NCBI GenBank assembly: GCA_016183075.1
Contig: JACPFH010000566.1
Coordinates: forward strand, 1-16,555
DNA: 16,555 nucleotides
Source of the DNA: Deltaproteobacteria bacterium
GTDB taxonomy: Bacteria > Desulfobacterota > Binatia > UBA9968
Direction of reading: 5' to 3'
Shown piece by piece: positions 9,281 to 16,555 of this stretch. Position numbers and translations under genes: made by a program. Under the pieces are notes generated by a model. The model was given only the letters and a program-made list of their open reading frames with translations, had not been told where the DNA came from and made no database searches. Each line of letters begins with the position of its first letter. Positions within the stretch are counted from its first letter, which is position 1.

Positions 9281-11128
9281 ATGACTTTCGCAAACGATCT
9301 CGGCGCCGTTTATCTCGGCGACCAAAGGTGTCATTTTCGAGTGTGGGCGCCGCTGGCCGCGCGCGTGAGCGTGCGCCTGCTCTCTCCCAAAGAGCGGCTC
9401 CTCTCCATGCAGAGAGACGCCCGAGGGTACCACCATGCCACCGCAGAAGGGGTGGAGCCCGGGTCTCTGTACCTCTACCGCCTCGATGGGGAGAAAGAGC
9501 GGCCCGATCCCGCCTCTCGCTTTCAGCCCCAAGGCGTGCACGGGCCTTCTCAGATCGTCGATGCGTCCTTTGCCTGGACGGACGGCGGCTGGACCGGGCA
9601 TCCGCTTCAGCGCTACGTCATTTACGAACTCCACATCGGCGCGTTCACCGCCGAAGGGACATTCGAGGCGATCATCCCGCATCTCGATGATCTACGGGCG
9701 CTGGGGATCACCGCCGTCGAGCTCATGCCTGTCGCCCAGTTCCCGGGTGACCGCAATTGGGGCTACGACGGTGTCTATCCGTTTGCTGTCCACAACTCGT
9801 ACGGCGGGCCTTGGGCGCTCAAGCGGCTGGTGAACGCTTGCCACGAGCGCGGGCTTTCCGTGATCCTCGATGTCGTCTACAATCATCTCGGACCTGAGGG
9901 CAATTACCTCGCAGACTTTGGCCCCTACTTTACGGACCGGTATAAGACGCCCTGGGGCGAAGCGATCAATTTCGACGGGCCGGAAAGCGATGACGTGCGC
10001 CACTTCTTCATCGTCAACGCCTTAACCTGGTTGAGCGAGTTCCATATCGACGGCCTTAGACTCGACGCGGTCCACGCGATCCTGGACCACTCGCCCCGGC
10101 GGTTTCTGGAGGATCTCGCGACGGCGGTGACGCAACGCTCCCAGCGCTTGCATCGGCCCCATTATCTCATCGCGGAGAGCGCGGCCAACGATGCGCGCCT
10201 GACCCGAGCGCCGCAGCTCGGAGGCTACGGGCTGGACGCCCAGTGGAGCGACGATTTCCATCATGCCGTCCATGTGCTGCTTACGGGCGAGCGCTCCGGT
10301 TACTATCAGGACTTTGCCGGCTTGCAGGATCTCGCAAAGGCATTGCGCGAGGGCTACGCCTACACCGGCCAGTACTCGCCTTTCCGGCGCCGGCGCCACG
10401 GCAGCCCTTGTAAAGACATCCCCGCCGAGAGATTCGTCGTGTTCGCGCAGAACCACGATCAGGTCGGCAACCGCCTGCGCGGGGAGCGGTTGAGTCAACT
10501 CGCGCCCTTCGAAAGCCTGAAGCTCGCCGCGGCTACAGTGATTCTCTCCCCTTTCGTGCCCCTCCTCTTCATGGGGGAAGAGTACGGAGAAAGGGCGCCT
10601 TTTCCTTACTTCGTGAGCCACTCGGATCCCAAGCTCGTCGAAGCGACGCGCCGGGGACGGCTCGAGGAGTTTGCCACCTTCCAGTGGCAAGGCGAGACTG
10701 CGGACCCTCAAAGCGAGTCGACCTTCCAAAGCGCCAAACTCAACCACGCGCTCCGCACCGAAGGCCACCACAGGACCCTGCTCGTGCTCCATCGAGAGCT
10801 GCTCCGGCTAAGGCGCGAGATTCCGGCGCTCGCCCAATTGAGCAAAGAGACCCTGGAGGTGACCGCCCGCGAGGACGAAAATATTCTCGTGGTGCGGCGC
10901 TGGAGCCGGGAAAGCGAGGTTCTTGCGGTTTTCAGTTATGCCGCGGCGCCGGTAGCGACAAGATGGACGCTTTGCGCCGGCCGGTGGGTGAAGCTGCTCG
11001 ATTCGGCGGACGAGAAGTGGCAGGGCGGCGGCAGCCTGATTCCCGCAGAGATCGACTGCAACGGGGATATCACGCTCCCCCTCGCTCCTAAGGCGTTTGT
11101 CCTGCTCAGCCGAACGGAGGAAAAGTAG
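9281..11128 (+). CDS. treZ: Malto-oligosyltrehalose trehalohydrolase, GH13_10
   Basis: Releases trehalose from maltooligosyl-trehalose made by TreY. It has an N-terminal CBM48-like domain (CHFRVWAPLAARVSVRLL), then the barrel: YELHIGAFTAEGTF, ELMPVAQFPGDRNWGYDGV, VILDVVYNHLGPEGNY, DGLRLDAVHAILDHS (nucleophile Asp262, counting from 9281), LIAESAAND (acid/base Glu299) and FAQNHDQVGNRLRGERL (Asp393). FMGEEYGERAPFPYF near 430-445 is typical of TreZ. The start is uncertain: ATG 9281 gives MTFANDLGAVYLG, a normal TreZ beginning with a weak GAG motif 6 nt upstream; in-frame ATG 9245 would add 12 residues and sits next to the hairpin with no visible ribosome binding site. The stop overlaps the next gene's GTG by one base. 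The reading frame is intact although its partner treY is broken. Confidence 0.95.
   Translation: MTFANDLGAVYLGDQRCHFRVWAPLAARVSVRLLSPKERLLSMQRDARGYHHATAEGVEPGSLYLYRLDGEKERPDPASRFQPQGVHGPSQIVDASFAWTDGGWTGHPLQRYVIYELHIGAFTAEGTFEAIIPHLDDLRALGITAVELMPVAQFPGDRNWGYDGVYPFAVHNSYGGPWALKRLVNACHERGLSVILDVVYNHLGPEGNYLADFGPYFTDRYKTPWGEAINFDGPESDDVRHFFIVNALTWLSEFHIDGLRLDAVHAILDHSPRRFLEDLATAVTQRSQRLHRPHYLIAESAANDARLTRAPQLGGYGLDAQWSDDFHHAVHVLLTGERSGYYQDFAGLQDLAKALREGYAYTGQYSPFRRRRHGSPCKDIPAERFVVFAQNHDQVGNRLRGERLSQLAPFESLKLAAATVILSPFVPLLFMGEEYGERAPFPYFVSHSDPKLVEATRRGRLEEFATFQWQGETADPQSESTFQSAKLNHALRTEGHHRTLLVLHRELLRLRREIPALAQLSKETLEVTAREDENILVVRRWSRESEVLAVFSYAAAPVATRWTLCAGRWVKLLDSADEKWQGGGSLIPAEIDCNGDITLPLAPKAFVLLSRTEEK
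11116..11120 (+). promoter_or_regulatory. Ribosome binding site of the GH57 gene
   Basis: GGAGG inside the end of treZ, 7 nt before GTG 11128. It supports a GTG start sharing one base with the treZ stop (TAGTG). Confidence 0.8.
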
Positions 11129-13554
11129 TGGAAAAATATATCTGCATCCATGGCCATTTCTACCAGCCGCCGCGCGAGAACCCCTGGCTGGAAGCCATCG
11201 AGCTGCAAGATTCGGCCTATCCCTACCATGACTGGAACGAGAGGATTACCGCCGAAAGCTACGCCCCCAACGCCGTCTCCAGAATCCTGGATGGCGAAAA
11301 CCGGATCGTGAAGATCGTCAACAACTACGCCAGGATCAGCTTCAATGTTGGCCCCACCCTGCTTTGCTGGCTTGAGCGCAACGCGCCGGACGTATACGCG
11401 GCGATCCTGGAGGCGGACCGGGAAAGCCGGACGAATTTTTCCGGCCACGGCTCGGCCCTCGCCCAGGCCTACAACCACATGATCCTTCCGCTCGCGAATC
11501 GCCGTGACAAGTACACGCAGATCCTTTGGGGGCTACAGGACTTCGAGCGCCGCTTCGGTCGCAAACCCGAGGGGATGTGGCTGCCCGAGACGGGCGTCGA
11601 TCTTGAAACTCTCGAGATTCTCGCCGAGGTCGGCATCCGCTTCACCATCTTATCCCCATACCAGGCCAGCCGGGCGCGCAGGACCGGCAGCCGCGCCTGG
11701 CGCGACGTGAGCGGCGGCCGGATCGATCCCACGATGGCCTACGAACAGCGCCTGCGCTCGGGACGCCGGATCGCCCTGTTCTTCTACGACGGACCGATCT
11801 CGCGCGCCGTCGCCTTCGAAGGGCTTTTGCTCAGAGGAGAAAACCTGGCCGGCCGTTTGCTCGGAGCCTTCCGCGACGAGCGCGGCTGGGACCAGCTCGT
11901 CCATATCGCAACCGACGGCGAGACCTACGGCCACCATCATCGCTATGGCGAGATGGCTTTGAGCTACGCGCTGGACACCATCGAATCGCAAAAGCTCGCC
12001 AAGCTCACGAACTACGGTGAATATCTCGAGAGACATCCGCCGACGCACCAAGTGGAAATCTCCGAGAACACTTCCTGGAGCTGCGCCCATGGCGTGGAGC
12101 GCTGGAAGAGCAACTGCGGGTGCAACTCCGGGGGCCGTCCCGATTGGAGCCAGGAGTGGCGCGCTCCCCTGCGCCAGGCGCTGGACTGGCTGCGCGAGAC
12201 GCTGGCGCCCCAGTTCGAGAAAAAAGCGGGCGAGTATCTGAAAGATCCGTGGGCGGCGCGCGACGACTACATCAGCGTCATTCTGGACCGCTCCCCGGAT
12301 GACGTGGAGCGCTTTCTCCAAAGACATGCCGCGCGCCCGCTCAGCGAGGAACAGAGGGTCGCCGTGCTCAAGCTCTTGGAGCTGCAGCGCCACGCCATGC
12401 TCATGTACACAAGCTGCGGCTGGTTCTTCGACGAGCTATCGGGGATCGAGACCGTCCAGGTCGTCCACTATGCCGCCCGCGCCGTCCAGCTCGGCCAGGA
12501 GGTGTTTGGCGACGGGATCGAACCCCAATTCGTCGAGCGGCTGGCCGCGGCAAAGAGCAACATTGCGGAGCACGGCGACGGAAGGAACATCTACGAAAAA
12601 TTTGTCACGCCGGCCATGGTCGACTGGGAGAAAGTGGGAGCCCACTACGGGGTCAGCTCCCTATTTGAGGACTACACGGAACAAACCGGTCTCTACTGCT
12701 ATCTCGCCGAGCGGGAGGATTACCGGAGCTTCGAAGCGGGCAAAGCCCGGCTCGCGGTCGGACGCGTGAAGCTCACCTCGGAAATCACCCGGGAGTCGTG
12801 CGTGCTGAGCTTTGGCGTGCTCCACTTCGGCGACCACAACCTGAACGGCGGCGTGCGCAAATTCCTCGGGGAGGACGCCTACCGAGACCTCATCGAGCAG
12901 ACCAGGGAGCCCTTTATGCGCGCGGATTTTCCCGAAGTCCTGCGCCTGATCGACCGCCAGTTCGGCGAGTCCAATTACTCGATCCGGTCGCTTTTCCGCG
13001 ACGAGCAGCGGAAGGTTCTCGCCCGGATTCTGGAAGCGACGCTGGCGGAAGCCGAAGCCAGCTACCGACAGCTCTATGAGAACCACGCGCCGATGATGCG
13101 CTTCCTGACCGACCTCCGCATCCCTCTGCCGAGGGCATTTCACGCCGCAGCCGAATTCGTCGTAAACGGGCAGCTACGCCGGGCCCTCGAACACAATGAG
13201 ATCGATAGCGATCGCATCGCCAGCCTCTTGGATAGGACCCGGGTGGAAGGCGTAACGTTGGACACGGCCACCTTGGAGTACGCTTTCCGGCATAATTTCG
13301 AGCGGATCGCCGAGCAATTCCTCGCCCATCCGACCGAACCGGCCGTTTTCCAGCGCCTGCAGAGGGCCGCCGACCTCCTTCAGCGACTCCCCTTTGCTGT
13401 CAACCTGTGGAAGATCCAGAACCTGTTTTACTGGATGCTGGAGACGATCTTGCCCAAGGAACGGGAAAAGGCCGCCCAGGGAGACGAAACCGCGCGCGCC
13501 TGGGTCGACCGGGTCGCCGGCATCGGCCGAAAACTAGGGGTCCGGATGAGCTGA
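11128..13554 (+). CDS. GH57-family glycoside hydrolase with DUF3536 domain
   Basis: An 808-residue member of the GH57 alpha-amylase/amylopullulanase-like group that carries DUF3536. The N-terminal GH57 barrel shows CIHGHFYQPPRENPW (residues 6-20, conserved region 1), GMWLPETGVDLETL with candidate nucleophile Glu154, and HIATDGETYGHHHRYGEM with candidate acid/base Asp263. A Cys cluster follows (WSCAHGVERW and NCGCN; Cys319, Cys330, Cys332) and may bind a metal; this is inference. The remainder is helical DUF3536 sequence. No signal peptide is visible, so it is probably cytosolic. Its substrate is not established from sequence: alpha-amylase, debranching or glucanotransferase activity on maltodextrins are all possible. 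Lying between treZ and treY, with no TreX/GlgX in the window, it may process glucan chains for TreY. It ends one base before the treY ATG. Confidence 0.9.
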   Translation: MEKYICIHGHFYQPPRENPWLEAIELQDSAYPYHDWNERITAESYAPNAVSRILDGENRIVKIVNNYARISFNVGPTLLCWLERNAPDVYAAILEADRESRTNFSGHGSALAQAYNHMILPLANRRDKYTQILWGLQDFERRFGRKPEGMWLPETGVDLETLEILAEVGIRFTILSPYQASRARRTGSRAWRDVSGGRIDPTMAYEQRLRSGRRIALFFYDGPISRAVAFEGLLLRGENLAGRLLGAFRDERGWDQLVHIATDGETYGHHHRYGEMALSYALDTIESQKLAKLTNYGEYLERHPPTHQVEISENTSWSCAHGVERWKSNCGCNSGGRPDWSQEWRAPLRQALDWLRETLAPQFEKKAGEYLKDPWAARDDYISVILDRSPDDVERFLQRHAARPLSEEQRVAVLKLLELQRHAMLMYTSCGWFFDELSGIETVQVVHYAARAVQLGQEVFGDGIEPQFVERLAAAKSNIAEHGDGRNIYEKFVTPAMVDWEKVGAHYGVSSLFEDYTEQTGLYCYLAEREDYRSFEAGKARLAVGRVKLTSEITRESCVLSFGVLHFGDHNLNGGVRKFLGEDAYRDLIEQTREPFMRADFPEVLRLIDRQFGESNYSIRSLFRDEQRKVLARILEATLAEAEASYRQLYENHAPMMRFLTDLRIPLPRAFHAAAEFVVNGQLRRALEHNEIDSDRIASLLDRTRVEGVTLDTATLEYAFRHNFERIAEQFLAHPTEPAVFQRLQRAADLLQRLPFAVNLWKIQNLFYWMLETILPKEREKAAQGDETARAWVDRVAGIGRKLGVRMS

Positions 13555-13555
13555 G

Positions 13556-16313
13556 ATGAGAGTGCCCACCGCCACCTACCGGCTACAGTTTCACCGCGGC
13601 TTTGGCTTCGCCGATGCCCAAGCCATCGCAGGCGCGAAAGGGGAGCACAAGCGGCTATGACGTGGTAGACCCCAACCGGATCAACCCCGAACTCGGCGGC
13701 GGCGAAGACTTTGAAGCGCTCCACGAGGCGTTGCGGCGCTACGGGATGGGATGCGTGCAGGATGTCGTGCCGAACCACATGGCTTATGACGGCGAAAATC
13801 AGATGCTGATGGATGTCCTGGAGAGCGGCGAGGGCTCGCCCTACTACGATTACTTTGACGTCGAATGGAACCACCCCTATGAAAGCATCCGGGGAAAAAT
13901 CCTCGCGCCGTTTTTGGGAGAATTCTACGGGCAGTGCCTGGAAAACGGGGAGATCGAGCTTCAATACGATCAGTCGGGATTCAGCATCAACTACTACAAT
14001 TTCCGATTTCCCCTCTACATAGAGTCCTACGGCAAAGTGTTCAGCGCCGGCCTGGGCCCGCTGAGGAGGAAATTGGGCGCCCAGCACCCCGATTTCATCA
14101 AGCTCCTCGGCGTGCTCTACGCGCTAAAAAACCTCCCTCCCAAAGAGGAGAGCAAAGAGAGGGTTGACCAAATCACGTTCATAAAAAACCTCCTCTGGGA
14201 ACTCTATAGCACCGACGGCGAAATCAAGGAGTTCATCGATGCCAACGTGGCCAAGTTTCGCGGCGAAAAAGGGCGGCCGGAAACTTTTAACGCGCTGGAC
14301 CAGCTTCTTTCGGAACAGCTCTTCCGGCTCTCCTTTTGGAAGGTGGCCGCCGAAGAGATCAACTACAGAAGATTTTTTAACATCAACGACCTTATATCGC
14401 TAAGAATGGAAGACGAAAGGGTCTTCGAGAGCACCCATCAGCTCGTTTTTCAACTCATCCGGGAAGGGAAGATCACCGGCCTCAGGATCGACCACATCGA
14501 CGGTCTCTATGACCCGGCCCGCTACCTTCGAACGATCCGGCAGCGGGCGAGCGAGCTGTACCTGGCCGTAGAAAAAATCCTCGGTCTGGCAGAGGAGCTG
14601 CCCTCTTCCTGGCCGGTGCAGGGAACCACGGGCTATGAATTCATGAACGCCGTGAACGGCATCTTCTGCGAGCCCAAAAACGAGAGGCGCTTCACGGAGC
14701 TCTACGCCCGATTCCTCGGCAGGCCCATCGCTTACGGAGAGCTTGTCGGAGAAAAGAAGCGGATGTTCATCGGAAAGCACATGGCCGGCGACGTCGACGG
14801 CCTGGCGCACCTGATGAAGCGGATGTCGAGCCGCGACCGCCACGGCAGCGATATCACCCTTTACGGACTCAGGAGGGCGCTTGTGGACGCGCTCACGTTT
14901 TTCCCGGTCTACCGAAGCTACATCGATCAGGAGACCTACCGCGAAGAAGACCGCGCGCGGATTCATGAGACGATTCGCAAGGCGAAAGAGACGAATCCCG
15001 GCCTGCTGCTCGAGCTGGATTTCATAGAGCGCTTTCTTCTCCTCGAGTACACCGATCATCTTCCCGAAGAAGAGAAGCGGCAGTGGGTTCACTTCATCAT
15101 GCGATTCCAGCAGCTCACCGGCCCGCTCATGGCCAAGGGGTTCGAGGACACCACCCTGTACGTGTACAACCGGCTGCTGTCGCTCAACGAGGTCGGCGGC
15201 GACCCCGGCCGGTTCGGCCTGACGCTCGAAGGATTTCATGATTTCAATCGGAAGCGCGCCCGCGACTGGGCCCACTCGATGAACGCGACCTCCACCCACG
15301 ACACGAAAAGAGGCGAGGACGTAAGGGCGCGTCTCAACGTCCTGTCCGAGCTGCCCGAAGAATGGGAAGCCTGCGTGAGAGAATGGAGCAAGATCAACCG
15401 GAACAAAAAGACGCTCTCGAAAGGCAGAGAGGTCCCGGACCGAAACGACGAGTATTTTCTCTACCAGAGCCTGGTCGGCGCCTTTCCCTTGCGCGAGAAT
15501 TGCAGCGCGGATTTTCTCGAGCGAGTAAAAAACTACATGATCAAAGCGGTGCGCGAAGCCAAGGTGCACACCGAGTGGCTGAAGCCCGATATCTCCTACG
15601 AGAGCGCTTTCACGGCCTTCATCGAGGAGATCTTAAAACCCGCCGAGTCGAACGAATTCCTCGGCGCCTTTCTTCCATTTGTCAAAAAAGTGGCGCACTA
15701 CGGCATGCTGAACTCCCTGTCCCAAACGCTGCTGAAGATTCTCTCGCCCGGCGTGCCGGACTTTTATCAAGGAACCGAGTTGTGGGATCTGAACTTCGTC
15801 GATCCGGACAATCGCCGCCCGGTGGATTTCGCGCATCGCGCTCGCCTGCTCGAGGAGATCAAACGGCAGGAAAAAGAAGATGGGCGGTCGTTCCTCCGGG
15901 ATCTGCTAAGCCATATGGAGGACGGTCGCGTCAAGCTCTACGTCGTCTACAAGACTCTCGGCTTTCGCCGGGCGCAGCCGGAGCTGGTGCAGTCCGGCGC
16001 TTACGTGCCGCTCGCCGCAGCCGGCAAAGGCAGAGAGCACCTGTGCGCTTTCGCACGCAGGAATGTCGATCGCTGGGCCGTGGCGGCCGTGCCGCGCCTG
16101 ATCACCAGGCTCGCGCCGCCCGATAGCCTGCCGCTGGGCGAGGCCCCGTGGGCGAGCAGCGCGCTCGTGCTCCCCGGCGAAGCGCCCGCCGGTTGGCGCA
16201 ACGTCCTCACGGGCGAAACGCTTACGGCCTCCGAGGCGGGGACGAAAAAACAGCTCCCTCTGGCCGCGGTCTTTCGATCCTTTCCGGTGGCCCTCCTCGT
16301 GCCGGCTCGATGA
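13556..16313 (+). CDS. treY: Malto-oligosyltrehalose synthase (TreY), GH13_26, frameshifted near its N-terminus
   Basis: Isomerises the reducing-end glucose of maltodextrins to form a terminal trehalosyl unit, the substrate of TreZ. The true N-terminus is in frame 2 from ATG 13556: MRVPTATYRLQFHRGFGF, DAQAIA. Frame 3 then carries the rest from about 13630: ARKGSTSGYDVVDPN. Family members have about 18 residues between these, the first barrel strand (YLxxLGIxxLYxSP); they are missing. Downstream all is intact: GLRIDHIDGLYDP with the nucleophile Asp at 14490-14492, AVEKILG with the acid/base Glu at 14571-14573, QGTTGYEFMNAV, TSTHDTKRGEDVRARL (Asp at 15300-15302) and GVPDFYQGTELWDLN. A gene caller would start it wrongly at TTG 13602 or ATG 13614. 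If the deletion is real the protein is probably inactive; an assembly error is a live alternative. It is the last gene of block C. Confidence 0.93.
13619..13640 (+). other. Deletion/frameshift junction in treY
   Basis: Frame 2 reads DAQAIA up to gca at 13628-13630; frame 3 resumes with ARKGST from gcg at 13632. One base remains where about 18 codons are expected, so the net loss is about 53 nt. It removes the first beta-strand region of the GH13 barrel (conserved region with LYxSP). The size comes from general knowledge of TreY proteins, not from an alignment. Confidence 0.75.
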
Positions 16314-16331
16314 CAGGCCGAACACGGCGTC

Positions 16332-16517
16332 TCAGCGCCGCGCCTTCGAGCGCGACGGGTTGGCCTCCTTCAGATAGCGATAGTAATCGCTATCCGTGGT
16401 CAGCACGAGAACGGAGTTCTTGTTCTGGCTTTTCTTGAGACTCTCGAGCGTGCCGGAGAAAGCGTAAAATTCGGGGTCGCGGCCGTTGATGCGGGTCGTG
16501 GTGACGTCGGTATCCCT
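16332..16517 (-). CDS. C-terminal tail of an HflC-like SPFH/band 7 protein (partial, truncated by contig end or lesion)
   Basis: Read on the - strand from 16517 to the stop at 16334-16332, 61 residues end with GRDPEFYAFSGTLESLKKS and VLVLTTDSDYYRYLK. This matches the usual end of HflC-type membrane protease modulators (DPEFYAF followed by a short helix, then SPDSDFFRY-like). The family forms HflKC complexes that regulate FtsH at the inner membrane. The tail after the motif is short and basic (SRSKARR). Upstream, the same frame meets a TAG at 16520-16518, and the helical region expected before DPEFYAF is not recognisable in any frame of the last 40 nt, so this is a broken gene, a start in an unexpected place or poor sequence at the contig edge. 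It is convergent with treY, 18 nt apart, and functionally unrelated to the cluster. Confidence 0.6.
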   Translation of the reverse strand, partial: RDTDVTTTRINGRDPEFYAFSGTLESLKKSQNKNSVLVLTTDSDYYRYLKEANPSRSKARR

Positions 16518-16555
16518 CTACCCGGGGCGCCGCGCGCTTTTCGTCGTGCCGCTGG

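Noticed and set aside
9036..9293. Minus-strand open frame with a repetitive FERLERLE-type peptide
   Set aside because: The periodic peptide is just the translation of the nonamer DNA repeats; there is no start signal or conserved domain, and it overlaps glgC and treZ ends.
10386..10397. Perfect 12-nt palindrome GGCGCCGGCGCC
   Set aside because: It encodes a conserved Arg-rich stretch of TreZ (FRRRRHG), so it is explained by coding and high GC.
14400..15569. Long minus-strand open frame of 389 codons opposite treY
   Set aside because: It lies wholly inside treY, which has all family motifs on the + strand. Long antisense frames are expected at this GC content. The same holds for 2790-3557 and 7762-8637.
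16325..16340. Bidirectional terminator between treY and the HflC-like gene (CGGCG-loop-CGCCG)
   Set aside because: The stem has only 5 bp, no T-run follows on either strand, and it overlaps the end of the minus-strand coding sequence.

Overview
The window is a GC-rich bacterial stretch devoted almost entirely to storage and interconversion of alpha-glucans and trehalose. Eight genes lie on the + strand in tight order: treS-mak (5' end outside the window), malQ, glgB, glgA, glgC, treZ, a GH57/DUF3536 glucan-active enzyme, and treY. The C-terminal tail of an HflC-like (SPFH/band 7) gene enters from the right on the - strand. High GC, near-zero spacing and a complete glycogen/trehalose supercluster fit an uncultured soil or sediment bacterium (Deltaproteobacteria-, Methylomirabilota- or Rokubacteria-like). 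This placement is an inference from style and gene order, because there is no rRNA or other marker.

Layout. Block A (1-7678) is treS-mak, malQ, glgB, glgA, with a 4-nt overlap, a 1-nt gap and a 16-nt gap, so it is probably one transcript. glgC (7888-9039) stands alone between two spacers of about 210-240 nt. Block C (9281-16313) is treZ, GH57, treY with a 1-nt overlap and a 1-nt gap. The HflC-like tail is convergent, 18 nt beyond treY. No gene-free stretch exceeds 300 nt.

How the genes work together. GlgC makes ADP-glucose, GlgA polymerises it and GlgB branches it: the classical glycogen route. MalQ reshuffles maltodextrins. TreY and TreZ cut trehalose from glucan ends. TreS turns trehalose to maltose and Mak phosphorylates maltose for the GlgE route; glgE itself is not in the window. 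The GH57/DUF3536 enzyme sits between treZ and treY, where a debranching enzyme (TreX/GlgX) would otherwise be expected.

Two things stand out. First, two trehalose genes carry short out-of-frame internal deletions exactly at conserved motifs: the Mak half of treS-mak near 1682 loses about 118 nt including the catalytic HGD, and treY near 13630 loses about 53 nt covering the first barrel strand. All glycogen genes are intact. Either the trehalose branch is decaying or the assembly has collapsed at these points. Second, both spacers around glgC, and no other junction, are filled with short tandem-repeat arrays (7-nt and 9-nt units). Two of these switch to their reverse complement midway and so can form hairpins. 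This repeat architecture is the least explained part of the window.
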